NCBI RefSeq assembly: GCF_001913155.1
Contig: NZ_CP018760.1
Span: 1,984,001-2,048,000 of the forward strand
DNA: 64,000 nucleotides
From: Maribacter hydrothermalis
Lineage (GTDB): Bacteria > Bacteroidota > Bacteroidia > Flavobacteriales > Flavobacteriaceae
Direction: 5' to 3'
The position numbers were made by a program, and so were the translations under genes. Below the pieces are notes generated by a model. The model saw only the letters and a program-made list of their open reading frames with translations, made no database searches and was not told the origin of the DNA. Of this stretch, positions 45,304 to 54,446 are shown in pieces (positions within the stretch are counted from its first letter, which is position 1; each line of letters opens with the position of its first letter).

Positions 45304-45447
45304 ATGGCTTACTGTTTTGGCCACCAGCTGCAAACTGGGGTAGCGGGGTTGTATAACGGAATTCCACTACCCGATTCAGATTACTGGTTTAAATATGTAT
45401 ATTCTGACAATCAAATAATTACAGGTCATTTTACTTTAAAACGATAA
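45304..45447 (+). pseudogene. Remnant of a T9SS type-B C-terminal sorting domain
   Basis: The frame ending at TAA 45445-45447 encodes LYNGIPLPDSDYWFKYVYSD followed by NQIITGHFTLKR and stop. This is the end of the gliding-motility/type-B sorting domain of T9SS cargo proteins (NG-x-PLPxxDYWF, then GHFxLKR at the very C-terminus). Upstream the match decays within about 15 codons (GVAG where GWDG is usual) and stops appear, so only the tail of a large secreted protein remains. An ATG at 45304 would give 47 residues without a signal peptide. Confidence 0.7.
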
Positions 45448-45551
45448 TTTGGTTGCGGTATATTTTATGTAGTTTAGAAATATAATTGGATTAGTCTTGT
45501 AACAAACTCAAGATTTTTCTTACTTATATTCTGAATACTAAAACCAACCGA

Positions 45552-47021
45552 ATGTTTAAACGATTTTCTTCCTTACAATGGAAATCTTTTTTTAGGTCCT
45601 CTAACCTTGGTAAAAGTCTGGGGATTAAAATAGTAATGGGTTTTTTTGGAATCTATATGCTACTTTCCCTTGCTATAACTGGTGGAGGAATGTACTTTCT
45701 TCTTAAAAAAATATTTCCAGATGTGAGTCCTATGTGGATTGTCAGTCAATATTTTATCTATTGGATTTTAATAGAGTTAATGCTGCGGTATTTTATGCAA
45801 AAGCTACCCGTAATGGATATAAAACCATTTTTGACCACACCGGTAAAGAAAAGCACTATTGCCCATTATATTTTAGGTAGATCGGCGGCATCTATCTATA
45901 ATTTATTGACACTTTTCTTTATAGTGCCCTTTGCAATAGTTCTGATATTTAATGGCTACCCTGTATTAAACGTTTTACTATGGATCGTAGCTATCATTGC
46001 AATTGTGCTAAGCATTAATTACGTGAACCTACTAATAAACAAGAATGACAAGGTTCTTATTGCAATTGTGAGTTTGCTTGTTTTAGGGTACGGACTTGAT
46101 TATTTCGGTGTGTTTTCAATAAAGGAATTTTTTGCTCCGGTTTTTCATGCACTTTATGCATATCCGTTAACAATATTGATTCCTATTGCACTGGCCTTAT
46201 TCACGTATTATGTAAATTATAAATACCTACGGGACAAGATATATTTAGATGCAAAGCTTAAATCGAAATCAGTTGAAGCAAATACGTCAGATTTGGCTTG
46301 GACCAAACGTTTTGGCGAAATGGGGTCTTTTTTACAGCTTGATCTTAAAATGATCTGGCGTAATAAAAGAACTAAGTCACAAGTGTATATTTCCTTACTT
46401 TTTGTTTTTTATGGTTTGGTGTTTTATACGGTAGACGTCTATAGTAATATGATGCCAATGAAGGCCTTTGTAGGCATATTTATGACGGGTATTTTTTTAA
46501 GTAATTTTGGTCAATTTATACCAGCATGGGATAGTAGTTATTATAGTATGATGATGTCGCAAAATATACCCATGCGTAAGTATTTAGAATCTAAAGTTAT
46601 ATTAATTACTGTGAGTGTTGTAGGGATGTTTTTATTGACTATACCCTATGTTTACTTCGGTTGGGATGCTTTGGCAATCAATTTTGGTTGCGCATTATAT
46701 AATTTGGGAGTAAATATACCGGTCATTTTATATTTTGGGTCCTTCAACAAAAAAAGAATTGAATTAGATCAAAGTCCGTTCGGGAATATGCAAGGTGCAA
46801 GTGCAACGCAATTTTTGGTAATGCTTCCGGTTTTGGTAGTTCCTATAATTTTATTTTCCATCTTTTATTACATCTTTAATTTAGAAGTGGCGGTTGGTAT
46901 ACTTTCAGTTTTGGGCATAATCGGTTTTGCCATGAAAAACTACTTATTGGATTTAATAACGGAACAATACAAGAGAAAAAAATACGGAATGATAGCGGGC
47001 TTTAAAGAAAAAGCAAGCTAG
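45552..47021 (+). CDS. DUF5687 membrane protein (ABC exporter permease-like)
   Basis: A 489-aa inner-membrane protein with about 12 hydrophobic segments, matching DUF5687 of Bacteroidota: N-terminal LQWKSFFRSSNLGKSLGIKI, YFMQKLPVMDIKPFLTTPVKK and LDLKMIWRNKRTKSQ before a second membrane block. It is followed after 50 bp by an ABC ATPase gene, so it is probably the permease of a two-gene exporter. Substrate unknown. Confidence 0.85.
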   Translation: MFKRFSSLQWKSFFRSSNLGKSLGIKIVMGFFGIYMLLSLAITGGGMYFLLKKIFPDVSPMWIVSQYFIYWILIELMLRYFMQKLPVMDIKPFLTTPVKKSTIAHYILGRSAASIYNLLTLFFIVPFAIVLIFNGYPVLNVLLWIVAIIAIVLSINYVNLLINKNDKVLIAIVSLLVLGYGLDYFGVFSIKEFFAPVFHALYAYPLTILIPIALALFTYYVNYKYLRDKIYLDAKLKSKSVEANTSDLAWTKRFGEMGSFLQLDLKMIWRNKRTKSQVYISLLFVFYGLVFYTVDVYSNMMPMKAFVGIFMTGIFLSNFGQFIPAWDSSYYSMMMSQNIPMRKYLESKVILITVSVVGMFLLTIPYVYFGWDALAINFGCALYNLGVNIPVILYFGSFNKKRIELDQSPFGNMQGASATQFLVMLPVLVVPIILFSIFYYIFNLEVAVGILSVLGIIGFAMKNYLLDLITEQYKRKKYGMIAGFKEKAS

Positions 47022-47071
47022 GTGTTCAAGAGTACATCACATTTCATATTAATAATTAGAATTTAAAGATT

Positions 47072-47791
47072 ATGATTACAATAAATAATTTATCAAAAAA
47101 ATACGGCTCGCAAACAGTATTAAATATCGAAACATTGAATATCCCAACGGGACAAAGTTTTGGATTAGTAGGAAATAATGGCGCAGGTAAAACAACGTTG
47201 TTCAGCTTGTTGTTAGATTTAATACAGCCAACTACAGGTCATATAATTAATAACGAAGTTCAAGTAAATACCAGTGAAGATTGGAAACCATTTACTTCAT
47301 CTTTTATAGATGAAACTTTTTTAATAGGTTATTTAACTCCCGAGGAGTATTTCTACTTTATCGGTGACCTCCGCGGACAGAATAAAGCAGACGTAGATGC
47401 ACTCTTAGCACAGTATCAAGATTTCTTTCACGGAGAAATTTTAGGTCAAAAGAAATATTTAAGAGATTTATCTAAAGGAAACCAAAAGAAAGCGGGTATT
47501 GTAGCTTCCTTTATTGGCAACCCAAAAGTGGTGATATTGGATGAACCTTTTGCAAACTTAGATCCAACCACCCAAATACGACTTAAACAAATTATTAAAG
47601 AATTGGCATCTCAAAAAGATGTAACCGTTTTGGTTTCTAGTCACGATTTAATTCACGTAACCGAAGTTTGCGAACGTATTGTAGTATTGAACAAGGGCGA
47701 AGTTGTTAGGGATATTGAAACATCTACCGAAACATTGAAAGAACTTGAAGTGTTTTTTGGTGCGGAAAGTGCTCAAGTAATTACAGAATAA
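47072..47791 (+). CDS. ABC transporter ATP-binding protein
   Basis: A 239-aa ATPase subunit with Walker A GNNGAGKTT (34-42), the signature variant LSKGNQKK, Walker B VVILDEPFANLDP and the switch His in VSSHD. Upstream DUF5687 is the likely membrane partner. Length is typical of single-domain ABC-2-type exporters. Confidence 0.93.
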   Translation: MITINNLSKKYGSQTVLNIETLNIPTGQSFGLVGNNGAGKTTLFSLLLDLIQPTTGHIINNEVQVNTSEDWKPFTSSFIDETFLIGYLTPEEYFYFIGDLRGQNKADVDALLAQYQDFFHGEILGQKKYLRDLSKGNQKKAGIVASFIGNPKVVILDEPFANLDPTTQIRLKQIIKELASQKDVTVLVSSHDLIHVTEVCERIVVLNKGEVVRDIETSTETLKELEVFFGAESAQVITE

Positions 47792-48178
47792 AAGAGTTGC
47801 AAATATGCCTTTTCCGGCGTAGTCGAGAACTAATTTTGATTTAAAAATCAAAGAAGTATTGACTTCACAAAACTAAACGTAGGACATTTATTCGGAAGCT
47901 TTAAAATTCACTAAACAGACTCCTTGGTCAGTTTAGTGTTTCTGTACTTTGTCCAGAGAATTTTAAAATCCGATGAAGTAATAATTCTTCAGATTAACTG
48001 TAATTATTAAAAGAATTCTCGTCCATTCTAATTCAAAACAAACTATCTAGTCCGTAATAATCGGCCATAAAAGTTTATTTGTAATTTGAATATGGAAAAA
48101 TAAAAACCTCCTTTACCGATAAACAGTATAATAATATGGTTGTTTTTAAGTTAATCATACATACGTAGATCAACTATT
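47792..48178. other. 387-bp gap with a nested inverted repeat
   Basis: No gene is visible. At about 47891-47983 there is a two-tier inverted repeat: outer arms TTTAAAATTC / GAATTTTAAA (plus CGGA/TCCG ends) around an inner hairpin CACTAAAC / GTTTAGTG (47909-47916 with 47931-47938). The rest is A/T-rich, with a CGTAGTCGAGAA-like scrap near 47818 and a short leader to sprE. Confidence 0.5.
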
Positions 48179-50734
48179 TTGAATCTTAGAAACAAACTTA
48201 TTTTATCAGGTATTTTGGTGAGTATGCTGTTTAATGCATGTTCTACCAAAAAGGATGCCTTTATAAATCGTAAATGGCATGCCCTAAACACCAAATACAA
48301 TACCTTGTATAATGGGGATATTGCATTTGAAGAAGGGCGCACAACTTTAAACGATACGTATCAAGACGATTATTTTGATGTATTACCGGTAGAACGGTTA
48401 GAAGTTAGTGGAGAAATAAAACTTGACTCGGAAGACAACAATCCTAATTTTCTTATTGCTGAAGAAAAAGCTACCAAGGCTATTCAACGCCATAGCATGG
48501 ATATTAAGGATGAAGAAAGAAATCCTGAAATTGACGAAGCTTTTTTACTACTAGGAAAAGCGCGTTATTTTGACGAACGTTATATTCCTGCATTAGAATC
48601 ATTCAACTATATCTTAAACAAATACTCAGAGAGCGATAAACTAAACGAAGCAAATATTTGGCGAGAGAAAGTTAATATTCGATTAGAAAATGAAGATTTG
48701 GCCATTAAGAACTTAAAACGTTTAATGAAGTTTGAAAGTTTAAAGGACCAAGAATATGCAGATGCAAGAGCTATGATGGCGCAAGCCTACATTAATTTAA
48801 AAGCACCTGATACTGCGGTTCAAAATCTAAAAATTGCATCGCATTACACAAAAAAAAATCCAGAAAAGGGTAGATATTATTATATAATAGGTCAGCTTTA
48901 TAATCAACTGGGGCATAAAGACAGTGCTAACTATGCATTTGATAAAGTTGTGGAGTTAAACCGAAAGTCGCCAAGGGTTTATATGATCAATGCGAAAATT
49001 GAAAAATTAAAGAATACCCAAATTACTACGGAAAACAAGGAAGAGGTGTTGGAGTATTTGACTAAAATGGAGTTGAATAGGGAAAACAGACCCTTTTTAG
49101 ATAATATTTATAGACAAGTTGCCGAGTTTCATTTAGAGCAAGAATCGGACAGCTTGGCTTTGGTGTATTTCAACAAATCGTTACGGGCTACTCAAGACAA
49201 ACCAAAATTGAATGCATTGAATTATGAGAATTTAGCGGAATACAATTTTGATGAAAGTATTTATAAACCTGCAGGTGCATATTACGATAGTGTTTTGACG
49301 AACCTGGCAGATAACACCAAGAAATTTCGTGATATTAAAAAGAAACGAGACAATTTAGAGGATGTTATTAAATATGAAGATATCGTTCAATACGCCGACA
49401 GTGTCGTTACACTATACCAAATGCCCAAAGAAGAGCAATTGGCTTATTTTGGAAAACATATCGAAAACTTACAAAAAGAGAAAGAAGCAGCTCAGAAAAA
49501 AGAAAAAGACAGAATTACAGATGGGTTTGCTGCATTTAGTAAAAGTAAAGGCGGTAAAGAAAACAAAGGTAAATTCTATTTCTATAATATTACCAGCTTA
49601 GGTTATGGACAAAACGATTTTAAGAACCGTTGGGGAAATAGAGAATTAACCGATGATTGGCGTTGGTCAGATAAATCGGTCATTAATAGCGAAAATATTG
49701 CATTACAAAATGCAGCGGGAGCTAACGATAGTTTAAATGTTGTAAGTGAGGATGAAAAATTCTCTTTAGATTATTATATGGATCGCTTGCCAACTGATGT
49801 TGCTATTATTGATAGCTTAAAAACAGAACGTAATTTTGCCAATTATCAATTAGGATTAATATATAAGGAGAAATTTAATGAAAACCTTTTGGCTGCGGGT
49901 AAATTAGAAGATGTGCTGGCATCTAATGCTGAAGAGCGATTAATATTACCTTCAAAATACAATCTGTATAAGATTTATGAAGAAGTTGAAAGTCCGTTGA
50001 AAGAGGGTATGAAGGCAGATATTATAGCCAACCACGGCGACTCTAGGTATGCAGAGATTCTATTAAATCCGCAAGCGGTATTGGCTGATAATTCCGATAG
50101 TCCTGAAAAGAAATATGAAAGCTTATTTAAAAAATTTAATGACCAAGAGTTTTTACAAGTAATTACAGGTGCGGAAGAGAACATCAACAGGTTTACAGGA
50201 GACCCAATTGTACCAAAGTTTGAGATGTTAAAAGCTAATGCTATTGGTAGACTGCAAGGTTTTGAGCTTTTTAAAGAGGCACTAAATTATGTTGCACTTA
50301 CATACCCTAATAATCCTGAGGGTAAAAAGGCAGAACAAATGGTTGCAGAGCAGTTGCCTAAATTAGAACCTAAAGAATTTTCTCCTGAGACGGATTCCAA
50401 GGGAACATCTAACTGGAAAGTAGTTTTTCCATTTAAAAGAAGTAATAATGAAAAGGCTTTAAAATTAATGGAGCTTTTAGCAAAATCAATTAAAGAGCTT
50501 AAATATAAAAATATAGTTTCTAAAGATATTTATAACCTAGAAGATCAATTTGTGGTCGTGCATGGTTTTAAATCTAAAGACTTTGCGCTAGGCTATGCTG
50601 AGCTTCTAAAAAACAATAAGGATTACCGTGTTGCTGATGAGAATTTTGTAGTTTTATCCGAGAACTATAAGATTATACAAGTACACAAAAATATAATCGA
50701 TTATAGAAATACGCTTTTAACCCCAAAACCGTAA
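48179..50734 (+). CDS. sprE: T9SS/gliding lipoprotein SprE (PorW)
   Basis: An 851-aa TPR lipoprotein required in the family for type IX secretion and gliding. TTG start, signal and lipobox SMLFNAC with Cys21, then the SprE/PorW opening KDAFINRKWHALNTKYNTLYNG. TPR helices run from about 110 to 380, followed by a long charged coiled-coil segment (about 400-470) and KGKFYFYNITSLGYGQNDFK, a conserved block. The next gene is a bactofilin and then ATP synthase, the same order known for sprE in Flavobacterium johnsoniae. Confidence 0.9.
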   Translation: MNLRNKLILSGILVSMLFNACSTKKDAFINRKWHALNTKYNTLYNGDIAFEEGRTTLNDTYQDDYFDVLPVERLEVSGEIKLDSEDNNPNFLIAEEKATKAIQRHSMDIKDEERNPEIDEAFLLLGKARYFDERYIPALESFNYILNKYSESDKLNEANIWREKVNIRLENEDLAIKNLKRLMKFESLKDQEYADARAMMAQAYINLKAPDTAVQNLKIASHYTKKNPEKGRYYYIIGQLYNQLGHKDSANYAFDKVVELNRKSPRVYMINAKIEKLKNTQITTENKEEVLEYLTKMELNRENRPFLDNIYRQVAEFHLEQESDSLALVYFNKSLRATQDKPKLNALNYENLAEYNFDESIYKPAGAYYDSVLTNLADNTKKFRDIKKKRDNLEDVIKYEDIVQYADSVVTLYQMPKEEQLAYFGKHIENLQKEKEAAQKKEKDRITDGFAAFSKSKGGKENKGKFYFYNITSLGYGQNDFKNRWGNRELTDDWRWSDKSVINSENIALQNAAGANDSLNVVSEDEKFSLDYYMDRLPTDVAIIDSLKTERNFANYQLGLIYKEKFNENLLAAGKLEDVLASNAEERLILPSKYNLYKIYEEVESPLKEGMKADIIANHGDSRYAEILLNPQAVLADNSDSPEKKYESLFKKFNDQEFLQVITGAEENINRFTGDPIVPKFEMLKANAIGRLQGFELFKEALNYVALTYPNNPEGKKAEQMVAEQLPKLEPKEFSPETDSKGTSNWKVVFPFKRSNNEKALKLMELLAKSIKELKYKNIVSKDIYNLEDQFVVVHGFKSKDFALGYAELLKNNKDYRVADENFVVLSENYKIIQVHKNIIDYRNTLLTPKP

Positions 50735-50737
50735 ACA

Positions 50738-51151
50738 ATGTTTTCAGACAGACAAAAACCTAAGGCTATGAATGAAATAGGAGGACAACCAAACAGAATT
50801 GAGAAGAACACCAAAATAAAAGGAGATATAATTTCAGAAGCTGATTTCCGTATTGATGGTAAGTTAGATGGTAATGTAAAAACTTCTGGAAAAGTTGTCA
50901 TTGGTAAAGATGGTTACATTCATGGTAAAGTAGAATGTGTAAATGCAGATATAGAAGGTAGCTTTAATGGTGAACTCTTAGTGTCTGACCTATTATCCTT
51001 AAAAGCTTCGGCAGTAATTGAAGGTACCGTATCTGTAAATAAATTGGCCGTTGAACCAGGCGCTACATTTAATGCTTCTTGCACCATGGGTGGCGGTAAA
51101 GGCACCAATTTTAAATCAGCTAACAATAATGGAACCGCAAAAGCCTCCTAA
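50738..51151 (+). CDS. Bactofilin
   Basis: A 137-aa polymer-forming cytoskeletal protein: a right-handed beta-helix of short repeats (IKGDIISEADFRIDGKLDGN, GKVVIGKDGYIHGKVEC, ADIEGSFNGELLVSDLL) with Gly/Ser-rich tails. Starts 3 bp after sprE. Overlaps the AtpZ-like gene by 23 bp. Confidence 0.92.
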   Translation: MFSDRQKPKAMNEIGGQPNRIEKNTKIKGDIISEADFRIDGKLDGNVKTSGKVVIGKDGYIHGKVECVNADIEGSFNGELLVSDLLSLKASAVIEGTVSVNKLAVEPGATFNASCTMGGGKGTNFKSANNNGTAKAS

Positions 51152-51356
51152 AGACAATTCTGAACTTTTACGAACGGCGGCAAGCTTATCCGGTATTGCC
51201 ATACAAATGGGTGCCACTATTTTTTTAGGTAATCTTTTAGGAGAATGGTTAGATCAAAAGTTCGAAAAAACATATTTAGAGGACACGGTTACATTACTTG
51301 CCGTATTTTTGTCCATATACTTGGTCATTAAAAAAGTAATGGCCTTAAATAAATAA
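51129..51356 (+). CDS. AtpZ/AtpI-family ATP synthase accessory protein
   Basis: A 75-aa protein with two transmembrane helices (AASLSGIAIQMGATIFLGNLLGEWLDQKF and VTLLAVFLSIYLVIKKV), the AtpZ pattern, upstream of atpB. The ATG at 51129 is chosen. An earlier in-frame ATG at 51051 would add 26 residues encoded within the bactofilin gene that do not resemble the family. Thought to help c-ring assembly or magnesium/calcium uptake in relatives. Confidence 0.82.
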   Translation: MEPQKPPKDNSELLRTAASLSGIAIQMGATIFLGNLLGEWLDQKFEKTYLEDTVTLLAVFLSIYLVIKKVMALNK

Positions 51357-51362
51357 GGACAA

Positions 51363-51755
51363 TTGCTCAGAAAAATAATTACATATATAGTCGTGTTCCT
51401 TTTAGTAGGCACGACTTCTTTTTTTTTACACCAATTTTTTTTAGGGAATACAGCTGTTAATTTTATTCCTCTATTACAAAAAGCATACATTTTTCATTTT
51501 TTCTTTTCCCTTGTTTTGCTGATATTTTTTCAAATATTTTGTGAAGTAGACAAAATATTTCAACAATTAGGATTCATTTATATGGGAGTACTCGTATTTA
51601 AGATAATAGTATTTACAGCTATTTTTTATCCGCAGCTTTTAGGAGAAAATATGTTATCCCGCTATTATAGGGCTTCCCTATTAATTCCAGTTATTGTATT
51701 TTTGCCGCTTGAAGTAATTTTCATTTCAAAATTGATGCAAAGCAAAAAAGCTTAA
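51363..51755 (+). CDS. Small membrane protein, DUF6168-like
   Basis: A 130-aa protein with four hydrophobic helices, TTG start 6 bp after the AtpZ-like gene. Position and layout (before atpB, four helices, ending EVIFISKLMQSKKA) fit the DUF6168 proteins of Flavobacteriia, which occupy the place of AtpI. Role in ATP synthase assembly is inferred only. Confidence 0.75.
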   Translation: MLRKIITYIVVFLLVGTTSFFLHQFFLGNTAVNFIPLLQKAYIFHFFFSLVLLIFFQIFCEVDKIFQQLGFIYMGVLVFKIIVFTAIFYPQLLGENMLSRYYRASLLIPVIVFLPLEVIFISKLMQSKKA

Positions 51756-51772
51756 ATTTTAAAGCTCTAAAG

Positions 51773-51805
51773 TTGCGTAGATTAGGTTAATATTAACTAC
51801 TTTTG
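51773..51805 (+). promoter_or_regulatory. Promoter of the ATP synthase operon
   Basis: -33 TTG at 51773-51775 and -7 TACTTTTG at 51798-51805, separated by 22 bp, fit the flavobacterial TTG-N17-23-TANNTTTG pattern and lie about 38 bp before atpB. Confidence 0.75.
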
Positions 51806-51843
51806 CGCAAAATTTCAAGAGCTTAATTTTTGAAAAAGATATA

Positions 51844-53019
51844 ATGAAGAAAGTTTTAGATACATTGAAAACGGCAGCACTACTTTTCGTATTATGTTTT
51901 TCCTTACAAGGATTTGCATCATCTGACAAGGACCAGACCCCTGCAGTAGATACTAAAGAGGAGGTAGATGCTTATATTTTACACCACATTAAAGACGCAC
52001 ACGACTTTCATTTATTTTCATACACATCTAATGGTGAGCGTAAGCATGTAGGTTTTCCTTTGCCTGTAATTGTTTGGTCAAGTAACGGCCTTGTAACTTT
52101 TATGTCTTCGGCTTTTCATCATGATGATGAGGGTAAGGTGGTTGTTGAGCGTAACGGATCTAGTTTTGTAAAGCTTCACAGTAAAATATATGAATTAGAA
52201 GCAGGTGCTTCTCAGGTTGAATTTGATGAAGCTCATCACCCAACAAATGCACATAAAGTATTGGATTTTTCTATTACTAAAAGTGTTATGGGAATTTTAT
52301 TAGTGGGCTTATTTATGCTCATAGTTTTTGGTTCTTTGGCAAGACAGTATGCAGGTAAAAAGGTGCCAACAGGTTTTGGTAGAGTGTTAGAGCCATTGGT
52401 TATTTATGTTAGAGATGAAATTGCTTTACCGAATATTGGTGAAAAAAAATATAGGAAATTCACAGGTTACCTATTAACGGTTTTCTTTTTCATTTGGATA
52501 TTGAACTTATTAGGTCTTACACCTTTTGGCTTTAATGTCACAGGGCAGTTAGCCGTAACAGCAGCTTTGGCAATTTTCACTTTAATTATCTATACCGTAA
52601 GTGGTAACAAAGATTATTGGATGCACATATTGTGGATGCCTGGAGTGCCTATATTAATTAGGCCTGTTTTGGCAATAATAGAATTAGCTGGTGCTTTCAT
52701 TATTAAGCCATTCTCTTTATTGGTTCGTTTATTTGCAAACATTTCTGCAGGACATATTGTTGTAATGAGTTTAATTGCGATAATGTTTACTCTAAAAAAT
52801 AGCTTAGGGGTTGTTGGTGCAACAGGACTTTCATTGGTCTTAGCATTTTTTATTACCCTTATTGAAGTCCTGGTGGCATTTTTACAAGCCTATATTTTTA
52901 CAATGTTATCAGCTTTGTTTATAGGTATGGCAGTTGCAGAGCATGATCACGAACATGAGCATGATGCCCACGGTCATGAAGTTGTAGATGCAGAAGATGT
53001 AAGAGAAAATTTTATTTAA
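51844..53019 (+). CDS. atpB: F0F1 ATP synthase subunit a
   Basis: Membrane channel subunit for proton translocation. The 391-aa form has the N-terminal signal segment and about 130-residue periplasmic extension usual in Bacteroidota, then the conserved helices, including FSLLVRLFANISAGHIV with the essential Arg and ITLIEVLVAFLQAYIFTML. The C-terminus is a His/Glu-rich tail (HDHEHEHDAHGHE), which could bind metal but is unproven. Confidence 0.96.
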   Translation: MKKVLDTLKTAALLFVLCFSLQGFASSDKDQTPAVDTKEEVDAYILHHIKDAHDFHLFSYTSNGERKHVGFPLPVIVWSSNGLVTFMSSAFHHDDEGKVVVERNGSSFVKLHSKIYELEAGASQVEFDEAHHPTNAHKVLDFSITKSVMGILLVGLFMLIVFGSLARQYAGKKVPTGFGRVLEPLVIYVRDEIALPNIGEKKYRKFTGYLLTVFFFIWILNLLGLTPFGFNVTGQLAVTAALAIFTLIIYTVSGNKDYWMHILWMPGVPILIRPVLAIIELAGAFIIKPFSLLVRLFANISAGHIVVMSLIAIMFTLKNSLGVVGATGLSLVLAFFITLIEVLVAFLQAYIFTMLSALFIGMAVAEHDHEHEHDAHGHEVVDAEDVRENFI

Positions 53020-53034
53020 CTCGAGTTTTTTTAA

Positions 53035-53247
<213 letters not shown>

Positions 53248-53265
53248 GAACGCAAAAACCAAAGA

Positions 53266-53306
53266 ACATTCTCCTGTAACGGTTGGTTGCAGGAAATGTT
53301 TTTTAA
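53266..53306 (+). terminator. Attenuator hairpin between atpE and atpF
   Basis: Stem ACATTCTCCTGTAAC (53266-53280) with GTTGCAGGAAATGT (53286-53299), one bulge, followed by a T-run. Partial termination or 3'-end protection here would favour the high c-subunit level needed for the ring. Confidence 0.6.
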
Positions 53307-53337
53307 TTATTGATTTAGTAGTTTAAAAACAAAAAGT

Positions 53338-53838
53338 ATGGAAACTTTATTGAACGATTTTTCACCAGGTTTGTTTGTTGTACAAACAATTCTATTACTA
53401 GGTTTAATTTTTTTATTGGTAAAATTTGCTTGGAAGCCAATTTTAACTTCATTGAATGAAAGAGAATCTGGAATAAAAGATGCATTGGCTGCAGCTGAGA
53501 AAGCACGTACTGATATGCAAAATTTACAAGCTGATAACGAGAAAATGCTTCAAGAAGCACGTTCTGAGCGTGAGGCGATGTTAAAAGAAGCTCGTGAAAT
53601 CAAAGAAAAAATGATTTCTGATTCTAAGGAGCAGGCAAAATTAGAAGGGGATAAAATGTTGAAGCAGGCGCAAGTTGCTATTGAAAGCGAAAAGAAAGCG
53701 GCTGTTGCAGATATTAAAAACCAAGTGGCACAATTATCAGTAGCTATTGCAGAAAAAGTTATCAAAGAAGAATTATCTAATAACGATAAGCAATTGAAGT
53801 TGGTTGATTCATTGTTGAGCGATATAAAACTTAACTAA
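53338..53838 (+). CDS. atpF: F0F1 ATP synthase subunit b
   Basis: A 166-aa stalk protein: one N-terminal membrane helix (about 12-30) then a long charged coiled coil (ALAAAEKARTDMQNLQADNE onwards) ending in the delta-binding region. Normal length. Lies 8 bp before atpH. Confidence 0.96.
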   Translation: METLLNDFSPGLFVVQTILLLGLIFLLVKFAWKPILTSLNERESGIKDALAAAEKARTDMQNLQADNEKMLQEARSEREAMLKEAREIKEKMISDSKEQAKLEGDKMLKQAQVAIESEKKAAVADIKNQVAQLSVAIAEKVIKEELSNNDKQLKLVDSLLSDIKLN

Positions 53839-53846
53839 GGGAAATA

Positions 53847-54386
53847 ATGAGCGAATCAAGAGCTGCATTACGTTACGCAAAGGCAATATTAGATATGGCC
53901 AAGGAAAACAAAGCCTTGGATGCTGTTGAAAAAGATATGCGTTCAATCGCCACTACTGTTTCTGATAGTAAAGAATTAAGAGATGTATTGGCAAATCCGG
54001 TTGTATCTGGTTCATTGAAAAAAAACGCCTTGCTTGAAATTTTTAAGGGTAGTCATTCAATTACAGAAGGTACTATTAATATGTTAGTGGACAACAAGCG
54101 TTTAGGAATGCTAAATGAAGTTGCTTTAAAATACATTATTCTTAACGAGCAATTAAAAGGTAAAGATGTAGCTTACGTTACAACTGCTGTACCGTTAGAT
54201 GCTGCCATGGAGAAAAAAGTGTTAAAGCAAGTTGCTACCATAACAGGCAATGAGGTTACCATTGAGAATAAAATTGACGAAAGTATCATAGGTGGATTCA
54301 TTCTAAGAGTAGGAGATTTACAATACGATGCTAGTATAGCTAACAAGTTAAGTAATATTAAAAGAGAATTTTCAAATAGTCTATAA
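53847..54386 (+). CDS. atpH: F0F1 ATP synthase subunit delta
   Basis: A 179-aa OSCP/delta subunit joining stalk b to F1. N-terminal helical domain (SRAALRYAKAILDMA) and the conserved C-terminal block IDESIIGGFILRVGDLQYDAS. Followed by a 60-bp gap carrying a heptad array before atpA. Confidence 0.95.
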   Translation: MSESRAALRYAKAILDMAKENKALDAVEKDMRSIATTVSDSKELRDVLANPVVSGSLKKNALLEIFKGSHSITEGTINMLVDNKRLGMLNEVALKYIILNEQLKGKDVAYVTTAVPLDAAMEKKVLKQVATITGNEVTIENKIDESIIGGFILRVGDLQYDASIANKLSNIKREFSNSL

Positions 54387-54413
54387 TAACAATATAAGGC
54401 CGCGGATGTTTAC

Positions 54414-54441
54414 ATCTAATGCCTAATATCTTATATCTAAT
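54414..54441 (+). repeat. Imperfect heptad array upstream of atpA
   Basis: Four adjoining 7-mers, ATCTAAT, GCCTAAT, ATCTTAT, ATCTAAT, ending 5 bp before the atpA ATG. Confidence 0.7.
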
Positions 54442-54446
54442 TAAAA

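Larger units (their letters stand above)
45174..45551. other. 378-bp gap: repeat plus T9SS-domain remnant
   Basis: Contains the second 28-bp repeat with its G+C-rich extension (45174-45245), the T9SS type-B sorting-domain remnant (to 45447) and about 100 bp of A/T-rich leader before the DUF5687 gene. No intact gene. Confidence 0.6.

Noticed and set aside
51051..51128. Upstream start for the AtpZ-like gene
   Set aside because: The added residues come from within the bactofilin coding region and do not fit the family.
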